Source: Gordonia shandongensis DSM 45094
GTDB taxonomy: Bacteria; Actinomycetota; Actinomycetes; Mycobacteriales; Mycobacteriaceae
Reading direction: 5' to 3'
Length of the DNA stretch: 64,000 bases
NCBI RefSeq assembly: GCF_000423025.1
Contig: NZ_AUHE01000018.1
Coordinates: 21,107-85,106 of the forward strand
The notes under the pieces are model-generated. The model did not search any database and was not told the origin of the DNA. It saw only the letters and a list, made by a program, of their open reading frames with translations. A program made the position numbers and the translations under genes. Shown here in pieces: positions 10,408 to 20,263 of the stretch. Each line of letters opens with the position of its first letter. Position 1 is the stretch's first letter.

Positions 10408-10482
10408 CTACAGACAGTGATCGGTCAGCAGATACGCGGAATGGGCGAACAGAGCACGCGACAGGTGCGGAAAGATGTCCAC
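10408..10482 (-). CDS. Candidate 24-residue leader peptide upstream of cysK
   Basis: A GTG start at 10482 has AGGAG six bases upstream. It opens a 24-codon ORF beginning MDIFPHLSRALFAHS and ending TDHCL. It lies on the cysK strand between bioN and cysK. Short Cys-containing leader peptides are known upstream of sulfur genes in actinobacteria. Downstream, GAGCGTC and GACGCTC can pair into a stem. Coding status rests only on the start context and position. Confidence 0.35.
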   Translation of the reverse strand: MDIFPHLSRALFAHSAYLLTDHCL

Positions 10483-10596
10483 CGCGTTCTCCTCATCGTT
10501 CGTCGGACCGTCCACCAGAGATTAACAAGTCTGCGCCCCGGGATGTTCCGGCGACCTCCCGGTCGCTGCGTCGGCGCTCGCCGGACGGCCGCGACA

Positions 10597-11193
10597 TCAG
10601 TCCATCCCGCGGGCGGCGAGGGTCTCGGCGAAACCGTCGGCGGTACGCAGAGCAGCCAGGACGGTCGGTGCGAGCAGGACACGGGGACCGGGCCGCAGGC
10701 CGCGGGCGCGGCGGGCCTGGTCGACCTGCCGGAGGATCGCGGCGATCAGCGGGATGCTGCGGATGGTCAACGCGAACGTCATCGCGATGAGGTCGGTCCG
10801 CACCCCGAACCGGCGCAGCGGGCGCAGGGCGCCGACGACGGCGTCGAGCATGTCGGTCGTCCGAGTGGTGAGGGTGACGACGGCGGCGAGCACCACCGAC
10901 GCCAGGAGGATGCCGCACACCACGGTGGCGGCGGCGAGGTCGGCGAGCGCGAACTGGATGACGAACAGCGCCGCCAACACCCAGAGGACACCGCGGATCT
11001 GCGACCACGCGGCGCGCGGCGGAATCCAGGCGACCACGAACGTGGCGAGGCTCGCGCCGACGGCGACGCCGGCGCCGACGGGCGTCCCGACGACGACGGC
11101 GACGGAGATGATCGAGACCAGGAGGGCCACGATCTTGACGCCCGCCGGAAGGCGGTGCAGCACCGACCGGCCGGGAACGTAGACGCCGATCAT
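10597..11193 (-). CDS. bioN: ECF transporter transmembrane subunit EcfT (BioN)
   Basis: The 198-residue membrane protein has about five hydrophobic segments. The two Ala-Arg-Gly motifs of EcfT coupling helices are visible: ARRARGLRPG (about 163-172) and LAARGMD at the C-terminus. They dock onto the ATPase. The ATG at 11193 overlaps the bioM stop (ATGA). It follows bioY and bioM, so it should be the T subunit of a dedicated biotin importer (BioMNY). Confidence 0.9.
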   Translation of the reverse strand: MIGVYVPGRSVLHRLPAGVKIVALLVSIISVAVVVGTPVGAGVAVGASLATFVVAWIPPRAAWSQIRGVLWVLAALFVIQFALADLAAATVVCGILLASVVLAAVVTLTTRTTDMLDAVVGALRPLRRFGVRTDLIAMTFALTIRSIPLIAAILRQVDQARRARGLRPGPRVLLAPTVLAALRTADGFAETLAARGMD

Positions 11194-11885
11194 CGACGCA
11201 TCAACGCCCGGTAGTGGGTGATCGCCGGTTCGGGGGCGTCGTCGGCGACCACCCGGCACCGGTCGAGGACGATGACCCGGTCGAAGTCGGCCAGCATGTC
11301 GAGATCGTGGGTGAGGACCACGAGCTGCTCGTCGAGCCGGGCGAACGTCTCGTGCAGCATGAGGGAGTTCCGCAGGTCGAGCATGGTGGTCGGCTCGTCG
11401 GCGACGAGGATCGACGGACCGATGACCATCACGGCCGCCAGGGCGAGGAGCTGCTTCTGGCCCCCCGACAACAGGTGGGAGGGCTGGTCGGCGTGGTCGT
11501 CGAGCCCGAAGTCGGCGAGGACGGCGCGGGTGCGGCGGCGTCGCTCGTCGCGGTCGGCGACCGTCCTCGACAGGGACAGCTCGATGTCTTCGGCGACCGT
11601 CGGCATGATGATCTGCCGGTCGGGGTCCGAGAAGATGAAGCCGACGTCGCGGCGGACGCGCCGCTTGTTCTTGCGGACGTCGAGGCCGTTGACGGTCACG
11701 GTGCCGGCGTCGGGGGTCACCAGGCCGTTGATCATCCGTGCGAGGGTCGACTTCCCGCTGCCGTTGGCGCCGATGATCCCGACCCGGTGTTCGGTGATCG
11801 TCAGGTCGATCCCGTCGAGGACCGTCCGGTCGCCGAAGGCGTGGACGACGCCGGAGAACTCGATCGTCGGGGCGGCGTCAGCCAT
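11190..11885 (-). CDS. bioM: ECF transporter ATPase (BioM)
   Basis: The 231-residue ABC ATPase has Walker A GANGSGKST, signature LLSGGQ, and Walker B ILVADEPTT followed by a switch His (VVLTHDLD). It powers the biotin ECF transporter. I chose ATG 11885, the first Met beginning MADAAPTIEFSG, which overlaps the end of bioY by 8 bp. An upstream in-frame extension to 11951 would lie entirely within bioY. Only one ATPase gene is present, so it should act as a homodimer. Confidence 0.92.
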   Translation of the reverse strand: MADAAPTIEFSGVVHAFGDRTVLDGIDLTITEHRVGIIGANGSGKSTLARMINGLVTPDAGTVTVNGLDVRKNKRRVRRDVGFIFSDPDRQIIMPTVAEDIELSLSRTVADRDERRRRTRAVLADFGLDDHADQPSHLLSGGQKQLLALAAVMVIGPSILVADEPTTMLDLRNSLMLHETFARLDEQLVVLTHDLDMLADFDRVIVLDRCRVVADDAPEPAITHYRALMRR

Positions 11886-12567
11886 CCGAGCCCGACTCCG
11901 ACCCGCCGGCTTTCGTTCCGTCGGCCTTCGTTCCGTCGGCCCTCGATCCACCGGCCTCCGTTCGGGGCGCCGACCGCAGCGGTGCGATGAGTCCGGGGCG
12001 TCCTCGGTGGACGGGGACGGCGACGAGTGCGGCGACGACGGCCTTGGCGATGTCGCCGAGCACGAACGGACCGTTGACCGCGAGGGCGGCGCCGAACGAG
12101 GTCCCGCGGATCATGAGGCCGGCGACGCCGAAGGCGTAGAGCAGCAGCATGCCGCCGATGAGGTTGATGACGATCCCGCCGGCGACGCGGTACTTCGGCA
12201 TCATCGCGGCCGTGAGGACGCCGATCACGATGACCGCGGGGAGGAACCCGACGAAGAACCCGGCGGTCGGCGAGTTCAGGGACACCCATCCGGTGCGGCC
12301 GCCGGCCAGGATGGGCAGACCCGCCAACGCCAGCACCATGAAGATCACCACGGCCAGGGTGCCCTTCTTGGGGCCGAGGACGGCGCCGGCGAGCATCACG
12401 CCGAGCGTCTGCAGGGTGATGGGCACACCGGCCGTCAGGTTGAACTGTCCGACGAGGCCGAGGACGGCGATCAGAGCGGCGAAGACCGCGGCCTGCGTCA
12501 GGTCCGAGAGGTCGAGCGTCCACCAGCGGGGACGGGGCGCGGTGGCGTCGGGGGAAGTGTTCGTCAC
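11878..12567 (-). CDS. bioY: Biotin transporter substrate-binding subunit BioY
   Basis: BioY is the S component that binds biotin in the membrane. About six transmembrane segments span residues 22-180 with GLVGQFNLTAGVPITLQTLG, then LNSPTAGFFVGF, both family signatures. The last 35 residues are an odd hydrophilic tail with repeats (SRADGTKADGTKAGG) coded by a 15-bp tandem duplication. I chose GTG 12567 because a TACCCT -10 element ends 8 bases upstream, predicting a leaderless mRNA; GTG 12597 is an alternative. It is first in bioYMN. Confidence 0.9.
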   Translation of the reverse strand: MTNTSPDATAPRPRWWTLDLSDLTQAAVFAALIAVLGLVGQFNLTAGVPITLQTLGVMLAGAVLGPKKGTLAVVIFMVLALAGLPILAGGRTGWVSLNSPTAGFFVGFLPAVIVIGVLTAAMMPKYRVAGGIVINLIGGMLLLYAFGVAGLMIRGTSFGAALAVNGPFVLGDIAKAVVAALVAVPVHRGRPGLIAPLRSAPRTEAGGSRADGTKADGTKAGGSESGSDG

Positions 12568-12574
12568 AGTGGAC

Positions 12575-12580
12575 AGGGTA
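12575..12580 (-). promoter_or_regulatory. -10 element of bioYMN, probable leaderless transcript
   Basis: On the minus strand TACCCT (TANNNT) ends 8 nt before GTG 12567, the spacing expected for a leaderless mRNA. I did not find a clear BioQ-type palindrome. Confidence 0.4.
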
Positions 12581-12622
12581 TTTCGCCCGGCTCTCACCGC
12601 GGTAACCGAGGTGGCGGGGCTG

Positions 12623-13192
12623 TCAGCCGTTCAGACGGGCGGCGAGTTCGGTGGCGCACCGACCCAGCAGGGCGATGACGTCCTCGGCACGGTAGCCGGG
12701 CGTGCCGAACGGGACGTCGGCGAAGCGAGCCTCGCGGATCGCGGCGGGCGTCACCCAGGCCACCGAATGGTCGTCGGGGTCGCGGAATCGGGCCGCGACG
12801 GTGTCGAGGAAGGCGTCGACCTGCCGCATGTCGAGGCGGTGCGCGCCGAACCGCGCGGTGCGCACCGGTGCGGAGAGCACGTCCTGCGGCCCGAACGACG
12901 GTGGCGTCGGACGGGGGCGTCCGTCGGCGGCGGCGAGCCCGTCGGCGCACAGCCCGAGAAATGCGTCGACCTCGTCGGTGTTGTAGCCGCGCTGTCCGAC
13001 GGGTGGCCGCCCGAAGCGTTTGGCGGACACGGCGTTCGCGTCGATCCCGGCGAGCCGAGGGTCGTCGGGGGTGCGGAATCGTGCTTCGAGCAGGTCGAGG
13101 AAGGCGTCGACCTCGTCCTCGTCGTACCCGCGCCGACCGAGGGGCGGTTTGGAGAAGGCGACGTGGTGCACGTCGTCGGCGGAGATCGGCAT
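12623..13192 (-). CDS. Protein made of four tandem DivIVA-type domains
   Basis: The 189-residue protein contains four copies of the short DivIVA N-terminal motif: residues about 2-40 ([18 protein letters not shown]), 50-88 ([18 protein letters not shown]), 98-136 ([16 protein letters not shown]) and 145-185 ([17 protein letters not shown]). DivIVA heads recognise curved membrane and recruit partners. Here there is no coiled-coil tail, so it is not a polar scaffold like Wag31. The start ATG 13192 gives MPISADDV; a longer frame upstream looks non-coding. It is divergent from the exporter gene. Function is unknown. Confidence 0.82.
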   Translation of the reverse strand: MPISADDVHHVAFSKPPLGRRGYDEDEVDAFLDLLEARFRTPDDPRLAGIDANAVSAKRFGRPPVGQRGYNTDEVDAFLGLCADGLAAADGRPRPTPPSFGPQDVLSAPVRTARFGAHRLDMRQVDAFLDTVAARFRDPDDHSVAWVTPAAIREARFADVPFGTPGYRAEDVIALLGRCATELAARLNG

Positions 13193-13275
13193 ACACCCAG
13201 TATCGCCTGTCGGTTGCGAGGTCCGCGACCGCGCCGCAGAATCGGTGTGCAGGGGAGTGACAGGGGGGAACATCG

Positions 13276-14229
13276 ATGTCGGAGTCACGCACGGCGACGG
13301 TGCGGGCCTATGCGCCGCACCTGAACCTGATGGTCACGATGGTGATGTTCGGCAGCGCCTTCGCCAGCTCGAAGGTGGTGGTCGGCGCGATGCCGCACGA
13401 GGTGGCGGCCGCGTTCCGGTTCGGCGGCGGCGCCCTCGTCCTGGCCGCGGTGGTCGCGGTGATGCCGCGCCGCGGACAGCGGCTCGGGCGACGGAACGCG
13501 ATCCGTGCCGCCGCGGTCGGTGTGATCGGCGTCTTCGCGTACAACGTGCTGTTCTTCTGGGGACTGTCGTTGGCTCCGTCCGTCGACGGAACCATCATCG
13601 TTCCCGTCTTGAGTCCGATCCTCACGGTGGTCGCGCTGTTCGCCTTCCGCGGTGAACGGGTGAGTCGCCGCCAGGCGGTCGGACTCGCGACGGGCGCGGT
13701 CGGCGCCGTGGTCTTCCTCGTGGCCGTCGGCGGGAGCGGAGATGCGGACCGTCTCGTCGGCGACGCGATCTTCGTGGCCGCCGCCGCGGCGTGGGCGGGG
13801 TACAGCATCGTGTCGAAGTCGGTCCTCACCGGAATCGAACCGCTGCGCGCGACCACGTGGGGGGTGTCGACGGGGGCCGTCCTGCTCGCGCTCTATGCGG
13901 CACCGCATGTCGGGGCGACGGCGTGGAGTGACGTCGGGGCCACGGCGTGGCTCAACGTGGTGTTCCTGGCGATCGGGCCGACGGCTGTGGCCTATCTCTT
14001 CTACTACCGCGGGCTTCGGCACGTGAGTCCCACGGTCGCGACGGTGATGATGTTCACGGTCCCGGTGGTGGGCATCGCCTGCTCGTACATCTTCCTCGGT
14101 GAACGCATCAACGCCGGTCAGATCGGCGGAGCCGTCGTGCTGCTCGTCGGGGCGCTCCTGGCCGTCGTGGGGCCGACGGCCGGCGGAGCCCCGGAATCTC
14201 GAGTGCGGTCATCGGTGCGGGACGATTAG
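13276..14229 (+). CDS. EamA/DMT-family transporter
   Basis: The 317-residue membrane protein has about ten transmembrane helices in two EamA repeats (about 15-145 and 160-300). Typical motifs are [12 protein letters not shown] near the N-terminus and [20 protein letters not shown] near the end. Members export amino acids, purines or drugs; the substrate cannot be read from sequence. AGGGGGGAA precedes the ATG. It is a single gene, followed by the AT-richer island. Confidence 0.9.
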   Translation: MSESRTATVRAYAPHLNLMVTMVMFGSAFASSKVVVGAMPHEVAAAFRFGGGALVLAAVVAVMPRRGQRLGRRNAIRAAAVGVIGVFAYNVLFFWGLSLAPSVDGTIIVPVLSPILTVVALFAFRGERVSRRQAVGLATGAVGAVVFLVAVGGSGDADRLVGDAIFVAAAAAWAGYSIVSKSVLTGIEPLRATTWGVSTGAVLLALYAAPHVGATAWSDVGATAWLNVVFLAIGPTAVAYLFYYRGLRHVSPTVATVMMFTVPVVGIACSYIFLGERINAGQIGGAVVLLVGALLAVVGPTAGGAPESRVRSSVRDD

Positions 14230-14323
14230 CGGTGCCGGACGATCAGCGGTGTGCGGCCGCCGCCGGGGTCGGACGGCGCGGATTGATCGGCGCTCGCGTT
14301 GATCCGGCTCGCGCGGGAAACAC

Positions 14324-14365
14324 TCAGGTGGGGAGCGACTGCAGCCAATCGTTGAACGCATTCAT
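14324..14365 (-). CDS. Micro-ORF, 13 residues (third of a cluster)
   Basis: MNAFNDWLQSLPT starts at ATG 14365, which overlaps the stop of the preceding micro-ORF by 4 bp (ATGA). That spacing suggests translational coupling. It could also be the end of a longer gene broken by frameshifts. Confidence 0.25.
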   Translation of the reverse strand: MNAFNDWLQSLPT

Positions 14366-14433
14366 GCTGCGAGGCCCTGAGGTCCAAGTACATCCTGAAG
14401 CCGAAGGCTGAACTGCGCGCGTGGATCGAGCAT
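14362..14433 (-). CDS. Micro-ORF, 23 residues (second of a cluster)
   Basis: The peptide begins MLDPRAQFSLRLQDVL and ends GLAA. GGAAGGTGG lies directly upstream of ATG 14433, a near-ideal Shine-Dalgarno. It starts 21 bp after the first micro-ORF ends and overlaps the third by 4 bp. It has no signal peptide. Its relation to any family is unknown. Confidence 0.35.
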   Translation of the reverse strand: MLDPRAQFSLRLQDVLGPQGLAA

Positions 14434-14454
14434 GATCCACCTTCCTGCCACGGG

Positions 14455-14550
14455 TCAGAAGATGAACGGGCGGATTGCGTCAAGGAACGCGCGGAACTCC
14501 GGCGACCCCAGACCGAGCATCATCGCGAGTTGAGCAAAAGGGTCCTGCAT
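14455..14550 (-). CDS. Micro-ORF, 31 residues (first of a cluster)
   Basis: The peptide begins MQDPFAQLAMMLGLGSPE and ends AIRPFIF. It is hydrophobic to amphipathic and has no signal sequence. GGGAGG sits 6 bases before ATG 14550, an optimal site. It shares the M-x-D-P start with the second peptide. Small unprocessed peptides of this kind include the Corynebacterium PorA/PorH porins, but I see no sequence match strong enough to claim that. It may instead be a gene remnant. Confidence 0.4.
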   Translation of the reverse strand: MQDPFAQLAMMLGLGSPEFRAFLDAIRPFIF

Positions 14551-14861
14551 GTTGGTCCTCCCTGGTGTGGCGATCAGTGCCTTGCGGGGCTTATGTCGCG
14601 ATCAACCCGCCGACCGTTACGCGGCGATGCCGATGCCCGCGGCCCGGGAACGCGCGTCGTCGGGGAACGGCGTGCAGACCTACGTCGTGACCACGCCGGC
14701 CTGGCATGCCCGTGCGGTACCTGCATCGTACGGATGTCTCGATCGGCACGGGTATGCCGCGAAGCCGCGACCACTCCAGGGGTTATCGGCAGGGTTGGGG
14801 GCATCACATCGGGGGTCGTGGTCCTTCGGTGTCCGCATGGGCTGCAAGGGGGCTCGTCTCG
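14551..14861. other. Intergenic part of the accessory island
   Basis: The 311-bp gap lies between the divergent micro-ORF cluster and the gene at 14862. Open frames here lack ribosome binding sites and convincing codon use. It probably holds the two divergent promoters; I could not place them. Confidence 0.3.
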
Positions 14862-15160
14862 ATGAGGCGTATCACCACACTTCTACTGCTCACCTTTCTC
14901 ACTGCGTTCACGTTGGCGGGATCATTGCTCGCCGGACCGGCGGACCTCGCCGTCCTCGGACGTTCACGCAGCGCTCAAGTGCGACCGTCCGTGCAACGGT
15001 CGAGATCGGCTACAAGACCGGTTTCCCGGTTAGCGATAAGCTCACTGGTGTAAACCCTCAGTTTTCTATGGAGGTGCGGGCTCTGGTCGAAAGATTGAGG
15101 AAAGCGAAAGGTGAAGGTAAGGACATTCCGCAGATGAGAGAGTCCAAAGGCCTACGATGA
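14862..15160 (+). pseudogene. Frameshifted gene for a small secreted protein
   Basis: ATG 14862, with AAGGGGG upstream, opens a clear signal peptide (MRRITTLLLLTFLTAF, then AGSLLAGPADLA). That frame stops at 15053 after a non-natural Arg/Ser-rich tail. A different frame across about 14975-15160 reads like real protein (TVEIGYKTGFPVSDKLTGV, then EVRALVERLRKAKGEG) and ends in an ATGA overlap with the next gene. An indel near 14960-14985 would join the two. It is either a pseudogene or a sequencing error. No family is recognised. Confidence 0.4.
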
Positions 15161-15534
15161 ACCGAAGCTTGATGAGAATCCTGTTTCTTCCCTGCGTGTT
15201 CTTTATTCTCGTTGAGGCGGTATACTACGGGTTGGTTTCGTCCCAGGCTCGCACTTGTGGAACTTTTGATGGGGGCGAGGCGGCTGTATTTGTGTATGCT
15301 TACGCCCCCGTCAGTCTGTTCGTGTCTGCAGTAGTTATCGGCGCAGCGGCGATGCTGTCGTGGGCTTGGGCAACGCGATTTCAGTTCCTGCTTATCCTGA
15401 CTGCGGTTTCATGCATCCTCGTGTGGGCTTTCGTGAGTGCCACTTTCTCGGAGCCGCCTCCTGACCATGCGATTAGAGGCGTGTGTCCGGGTGGTGTGCC
15501 GTCGTGGTGGCCAGGATTTATCCCATTGTTCTGA
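15157..15534 (+). CDS. Small three-helix membrane protein, unknown function
   Basis: The 125-residue protein has hydrophobic segments at about 7-29, 45-68 and 75-95 and a C-terminal GVCPGGVPSWWPGF motif. A Cys at about 33 and one near 110 could form an extracytoplasmic disulfide. GC content and codon use are lower than in neighbours, suggesting horizontal transfer. The ATG overlaps the stop of the preceding frame by 4 bp, so it was probably co-translated with the damaged secreted gene. Confidence 0.6.
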   Translation: MNRSLMRILFLPCVFFILVEAVYYGLVSSQARTCGTFDGGEAAVFVYAYAPVSLFVSAVVIGAAAMLSWAWATRFQFLLILTAVSCILVWAFVSATFSEPPPDHAIRGVCPGGVPSWWPGFIPLF

Positions 15535-15735
15535 AGTAGAACGGGCTTTGTGGGCTCTTCACGGTCAACCAGGCGATTCACTTGACATCCAGTCAGGTGC
15601 CGATCCGCGATCCCCGACGCACGGCGAACACTGACCTTCGGACGAGTGGGCGCACGGTGCCTACGGGTCGTCCCCAATGGGAACAGAGGGGAGGACACAG
15701 GTTGACCAGCGGCGACCACCCCGGCGGCCAACCGA

Positions 15736-15741
15736 TACACT
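15736..15741 (+). promoter_or_regulatory. -10 element of guaA, probable leaderless transcript
   Basis: TACACT (TANNNT) ends 8 nt before the GTG at 15749. No Shine-Dalgarno is present, which supports both that start and a leaderless mRNA. Confidence 0.6.
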
Positions 15742-15748
15742 GACGCCC

Positions 15749-17336
<1,588 letters not shown>

Positions 17337-17555
17337 TCACCGGCGGCGGAAGCCGCTGGCGACCAGCCCCGCGCCGACGACGAGCCCGCCGGCGATCAGC
17401 ACCCACGTCACCCCTCGGACGTCGAAGAGGAACGGTCCGTCGGCGAGGCACCACGCCGCCACCAGCAGTGTGACCAGCGCCGACAGCGCCATCATCACCG
17501 ACCGCTGACGGTCCGGCTCGCCGGTGGTGGATCGGACATCGGTGTTGTCGGTCAT
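17337..17555 (-). CDS. Small two-helix membrane protein
   Basis: The 72-residue protein has two hydrophobic helices (about 21-42 and 48-67) and an RRR C-terminus. Its ATG overlaps the stop of the PspC-toastrack gene by 4 bp (ATGA), so it belongs to that unit. No family is recognised. It converges with guaA, with 1 bp between the stops. Confidence 0.7.
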   Translation of the reverse strand: MTDNTDVRSTTGEPDRQRSVMMALSALVTLLVAAWCLADGPFLFDVRGVTWVLIAGGLVVGAGLVASGFRRR

Positions 17556-18838
17556 CGCTTCATCTCCACGCTTCCGAGGGACAGGTCTGCCTCGACGGTC
17601 AACGTCGGGGTCTTCGCGTCGGGATTGACGACGCCGTCCGGGCACGTCTGATCGCCGATCGTCGTCGAGCACCGCGTCCGCACGCGGATGTCGGCCGGCA
17701 GCAGGACGGTCACATCGCCGATGCCCTGCCGGATGTGCACGGTGCGGTCGCGGTCCAGATCGCGCAGGTCGCGCAGATCCAGCACGCTGGTCCCCACCGT
17801 CAACGTGTACCGCTCGCTGAGCTGCTGCGCGCTCTGCGGATGCCACGCGCGGTCGCCGACGCCGCCCGCCGGAAGCGTCGGCCGACCGTCGGCGAACAGC
17901 GTTGCGACGACAGCGATCGCGCCGACCACGATCGCCAGGGGGACCAGACCGGCCGCCCGGGCGTTGGCGGGACGCCGCTGCACGGCGTCGACGAGCATGC
18001 CGACGCCGAGGACGGCGAGAGCGAGGGCGGCGATCCGGCCGACCGAGAACCACGCGACGTCACCGGCGACGTGGGCCGCCGTGGCCGCGGTCGCGACGAT
18101 CAGCGCCAACCCGGCGAACACCGGGGTCACCGGCGACCGGCGCGGCTTCGGCGGCGGCTGCCGGTCGGGTGCGCTCGGGTCGGGCAGATCCCAGGCGAAG
18201 GGTGCCGCGCCCAACGGATCCCAGGCGGGCGGGGTGTCGTCGTCGACCGCCGGCCCGGAGTACGGCATCGCCGGATCATCGGCGCCCGGCGCCCCACCGG
18301 CGCCGGCGGCCGCGGGATGGGGCGCCGTCGGTGCGTCCGCGGCGGCGTCCGCAGCGGCCGGGGACCGCGCATCCCGGAGTTGATCGGCACTGGTCCCGGC
18401 CGGCGCCTGCGGCGTCCGCTGATACAGCAGCCACCACCCGGCGAGCATCAACACGATGCCGAGCATCGCACTGCTGCCCCAGAACGGCGACGATGAGCCC
18501 ATGTTGCCGAGTGCGACCGCCGCGACGACCGCCGCGGCGATCCAATACCAGGCGATCTCGTGGGGCCCGGTGACGTGCGGTCGAGGTCGCGGGGCGCGAC
18601 GTCGCGGGGCCGCCTCGTCGTCGGCGGGCATCACCACCAGCCCCGCGATGTAGAGGATGACGCCGCTGCCGCCGAAGATCGCGGCGACGACGAACGCGAC
18701 CTTCACCAGGGTGGCGTCGACGCGGTATCGCCGCGCGATACCGGCGCAGACGCCGCCGATCGAGTTGCCGTGCCGTCGGCGGACGGGTCTGGTGTTCCAG
18801 AGATCGGTCAGCGCTGTGGTGTCCATGCCATCGATCAT
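17552..18838 (-). CDS. PspC-domain membrane protein with C-terminal toastrack (LiaF-like) domain
   Basis: The 428-residue protein begins with a PspC domain (about 15-70: GNSIGGVCAGIARRYRVD, then a helix). Further transmembrane helices follow at about 98-115, 122-138 and 255-330, with a Pro/Ala/Asp-rich linker between. The C-terminal region (about 345-428) reads LDLRDLRDLD, then GIGDVTVLLPADIRVR, like the LiaF/toastrack beta-domain. Such proteins work with PspC-kinases in envelope stress. It is divergent from exactly such a kinase. ATG 18826 is an alternative start. Confidence 0.8.
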   Translation of the reverse strand: MIDGMDTTALTDLWNTRPVRRRHGNSIGGVCAGIARRYRVDATLVKVAFVVAAIFGGSGVILYIAGLVVMPADDEAAPRRRAPRPRPHVTGPHEIAWYWIAAAVVAAVALGNMGSSSPFWGSSAMLGIVLMLAGWWLLYQRTPQAPAGTSADQLRDARSPAAADAAADAPTAPHPAAAGAGGAPGADDPAMPYSGPAVDDDTPPAWDPLGAAPFAWDLPDPSAPDRQPPPKPRRSPVTPVFAGLALIVATAATAAHVAGDVAWFSVGRIAALALAVLGVGMLVDAVQRRPANARAAGLVPLAIVVGAIAVVATLFADGRPTLPAGGVGDRAWHPQSAQQLSERYTLTVGTSVLDLRDLRDLDRDRTVHIRQGIGDVTVLLPADIRVRTRCSTTIGDQTCPDGVVNPDAKTPTLTVEADLSLGSVEMKR

Positions 18839-18925
18839 GGCGCGCCGTCGGCGCCGAGAGATCGGGTATGACCCTGAGTTCCTCCCTGATGTGCCGGCCA
18901 CCGGTTTCGTGCCACTATCGAAGCG

Positions 18926-20263
18926 ATGACAACCGCGCCCGAACTCCACAGCCCCGACCGCCTGCACCGACGCAGCGGCGGCAAGGTCATCGCGGGCGTC
19001 TGCGGCGGGGTCGCCGACCATCTCGGCGTCGACGTCTTCCGCGTGCGGGTGGTCTTCGTCGTCCTGGCCGCCCTCGCCGGAGCGGGCGTCGCCGCCTACG
19101 GAATGCTGTGGTTCTTCTGCCCGACCGGCGACGACGCGCAGCGGCCGTCGCCGCGCGAGCGGCGGCAGGCCCAGGGGCTGATCGTGCTGGGCGTGATCGC
19201 CCTGCTGGCCAACGGACTCGTCGCCTCGAGTGCTCCGGGATCGTCGCTGCTGGCCCTGATCGTGGTGCTCGGCGGCGCCGCGCTGGTGTGGCGCGAGGTC
19301 GACGTGACCGGCGCGGCGGGCGGCGGCCTGGTCACCTGGTTGCGGCTGGCGGCCGGCGCGACCCTCGTCGTCGGCGGACTGATCGTCCTCGTCGCCGCGC
19401 CCGACGCCGCACTCGCCGGGATGAACCCGACCCTGTTGGCGGTGTTCGGCACCCTCGCCGGTGTGGTCCTGCTGACCGTGCCCCTGTGGATGCGGATGTG
19501 GCGGACCCTCAACGCCGAGCGCGCCGCCCGCATCCGCAACGAGGAACGCGAGGAGATCGCCTCGCACCTGCACGACTCGGTCCTCCAGACCCTGGCGCTC
19601 ATCCAGAAGCGGTCGGCGCAGCCCGACGTCGTCGCCCGGTTGGCCCGGCGCCAGGAGCGTGAACTGCGCCAATGGCTCTTCGGGGAGGGGGCGGGTCGCC
19701 GCGAGTCGCTGGCCTCCGCCGTCGCCGCCGTCGCCGCCGAAGTCGAGGATGCCTACGGTGTGGAGGTCGAGACCGTCACCGTCGGCGACGTGAGTCCCGA
19801 CGAGGTGCGCGACGAGCAGATCGCGCGCGGACTCCAAGCCCTGATCGCAGCCGTCCGCGAGGCGATCGTCAACGCAGTCAAACATTCCGAGGCCGACCGG
19901 GTCGACGTCTACTGCGAGGTGGACGCCGAGCGGATCGAGGCGTTCGTCCGCGACCGCGGCATCGGCTTCCGCCTCGACGACGTCGCCGACGACCGTCAGG
20001 GCATCGCGAAGTCGATCACGGCCCGGATGGAACGGGTCGGCGGCGCGGCGCGCATCGACTCGACGCCGGGGCGGGGCACCAACGTGGCGGTGACGCTGCC
20101 GCGTGCCCGGACCGAGCAGACGGTGCCGGAGACCGATCACCAAGAGGAACAGGAGTGCAGCAGGGATGACGTACCGCGTTTTCCTCGTCGACGATCACGG
20201 GGTGTTTCGTTCGGGCGTGCGGGCCGAACTCGCGTCCGAGGGCGATCTGGACGTGGTGGGTGA
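18926..20263 (+). CDS. PspC-domain sensor histidine kinase (NarL/LiaS type)
   Basis: The 445-residue kinase has an N-terminal PspC domain (about 12-70, GGKVIAGVCGGVADHLGVD), four more membrane helices up to about residue 190, and a HisKA_3 dimerisation domain. The phosphoacceptor is probably His216 in EREEIASHLHDSVLQTL. The HATPase domain follows (AVREAIVNAVKHSEA, then DRGIGF and GRGTNVAVTLP). It probably senses cell-envelope stress. The frame runs 98 nt into the response regulator gene, an unusually long overlap, and its last 30 residues are basic and non-conserved in appearance. Confidence 0.9.
   Translation: MTTAPELHSPDRLHRRSGGKVIAGVCGGVADHLGVDVFRVRVVFVVLAALAGAGVAAYGMLWFFCPTGDDAQRPSPRERRQAQGLIVLGVIALLANGLVASSAPGSSLLALIVVLGGAALVWREVDVTGAAGGGLVTWLRLAAGATLVVGGLIVLVAAPDAALAGMNPTLLAVFGTLAGVVLLTVPLWMRMWRTLNAERAARIRNEEREEIASHLHDSVLQTLALIQKRSAQPDVVARLARRQERELRQWLFGEGAGRRESLASAVAAVAAEVEDAYGVEVETVTVGDVSPDEVRDEQIARGLQALIAAVREAIVNAVKHSEADRVDVYCEVDAERIEAFVRDRGIGFRLDDVADDRQGIAKSITARMERVGGAARIDSTPGRGTNVAVTLPRARTEQTVPETDHQEEQECSRDDVPRFPRRRSRGVSFGRAGRTRVRGRSGRGG

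Noticed and set aside
18839..20143. Upstream extension of the PspC-toastrack protein over the kinase gene
   Set aside because: Antisense to a clear histidine kinase, and the extension has no natural domain.
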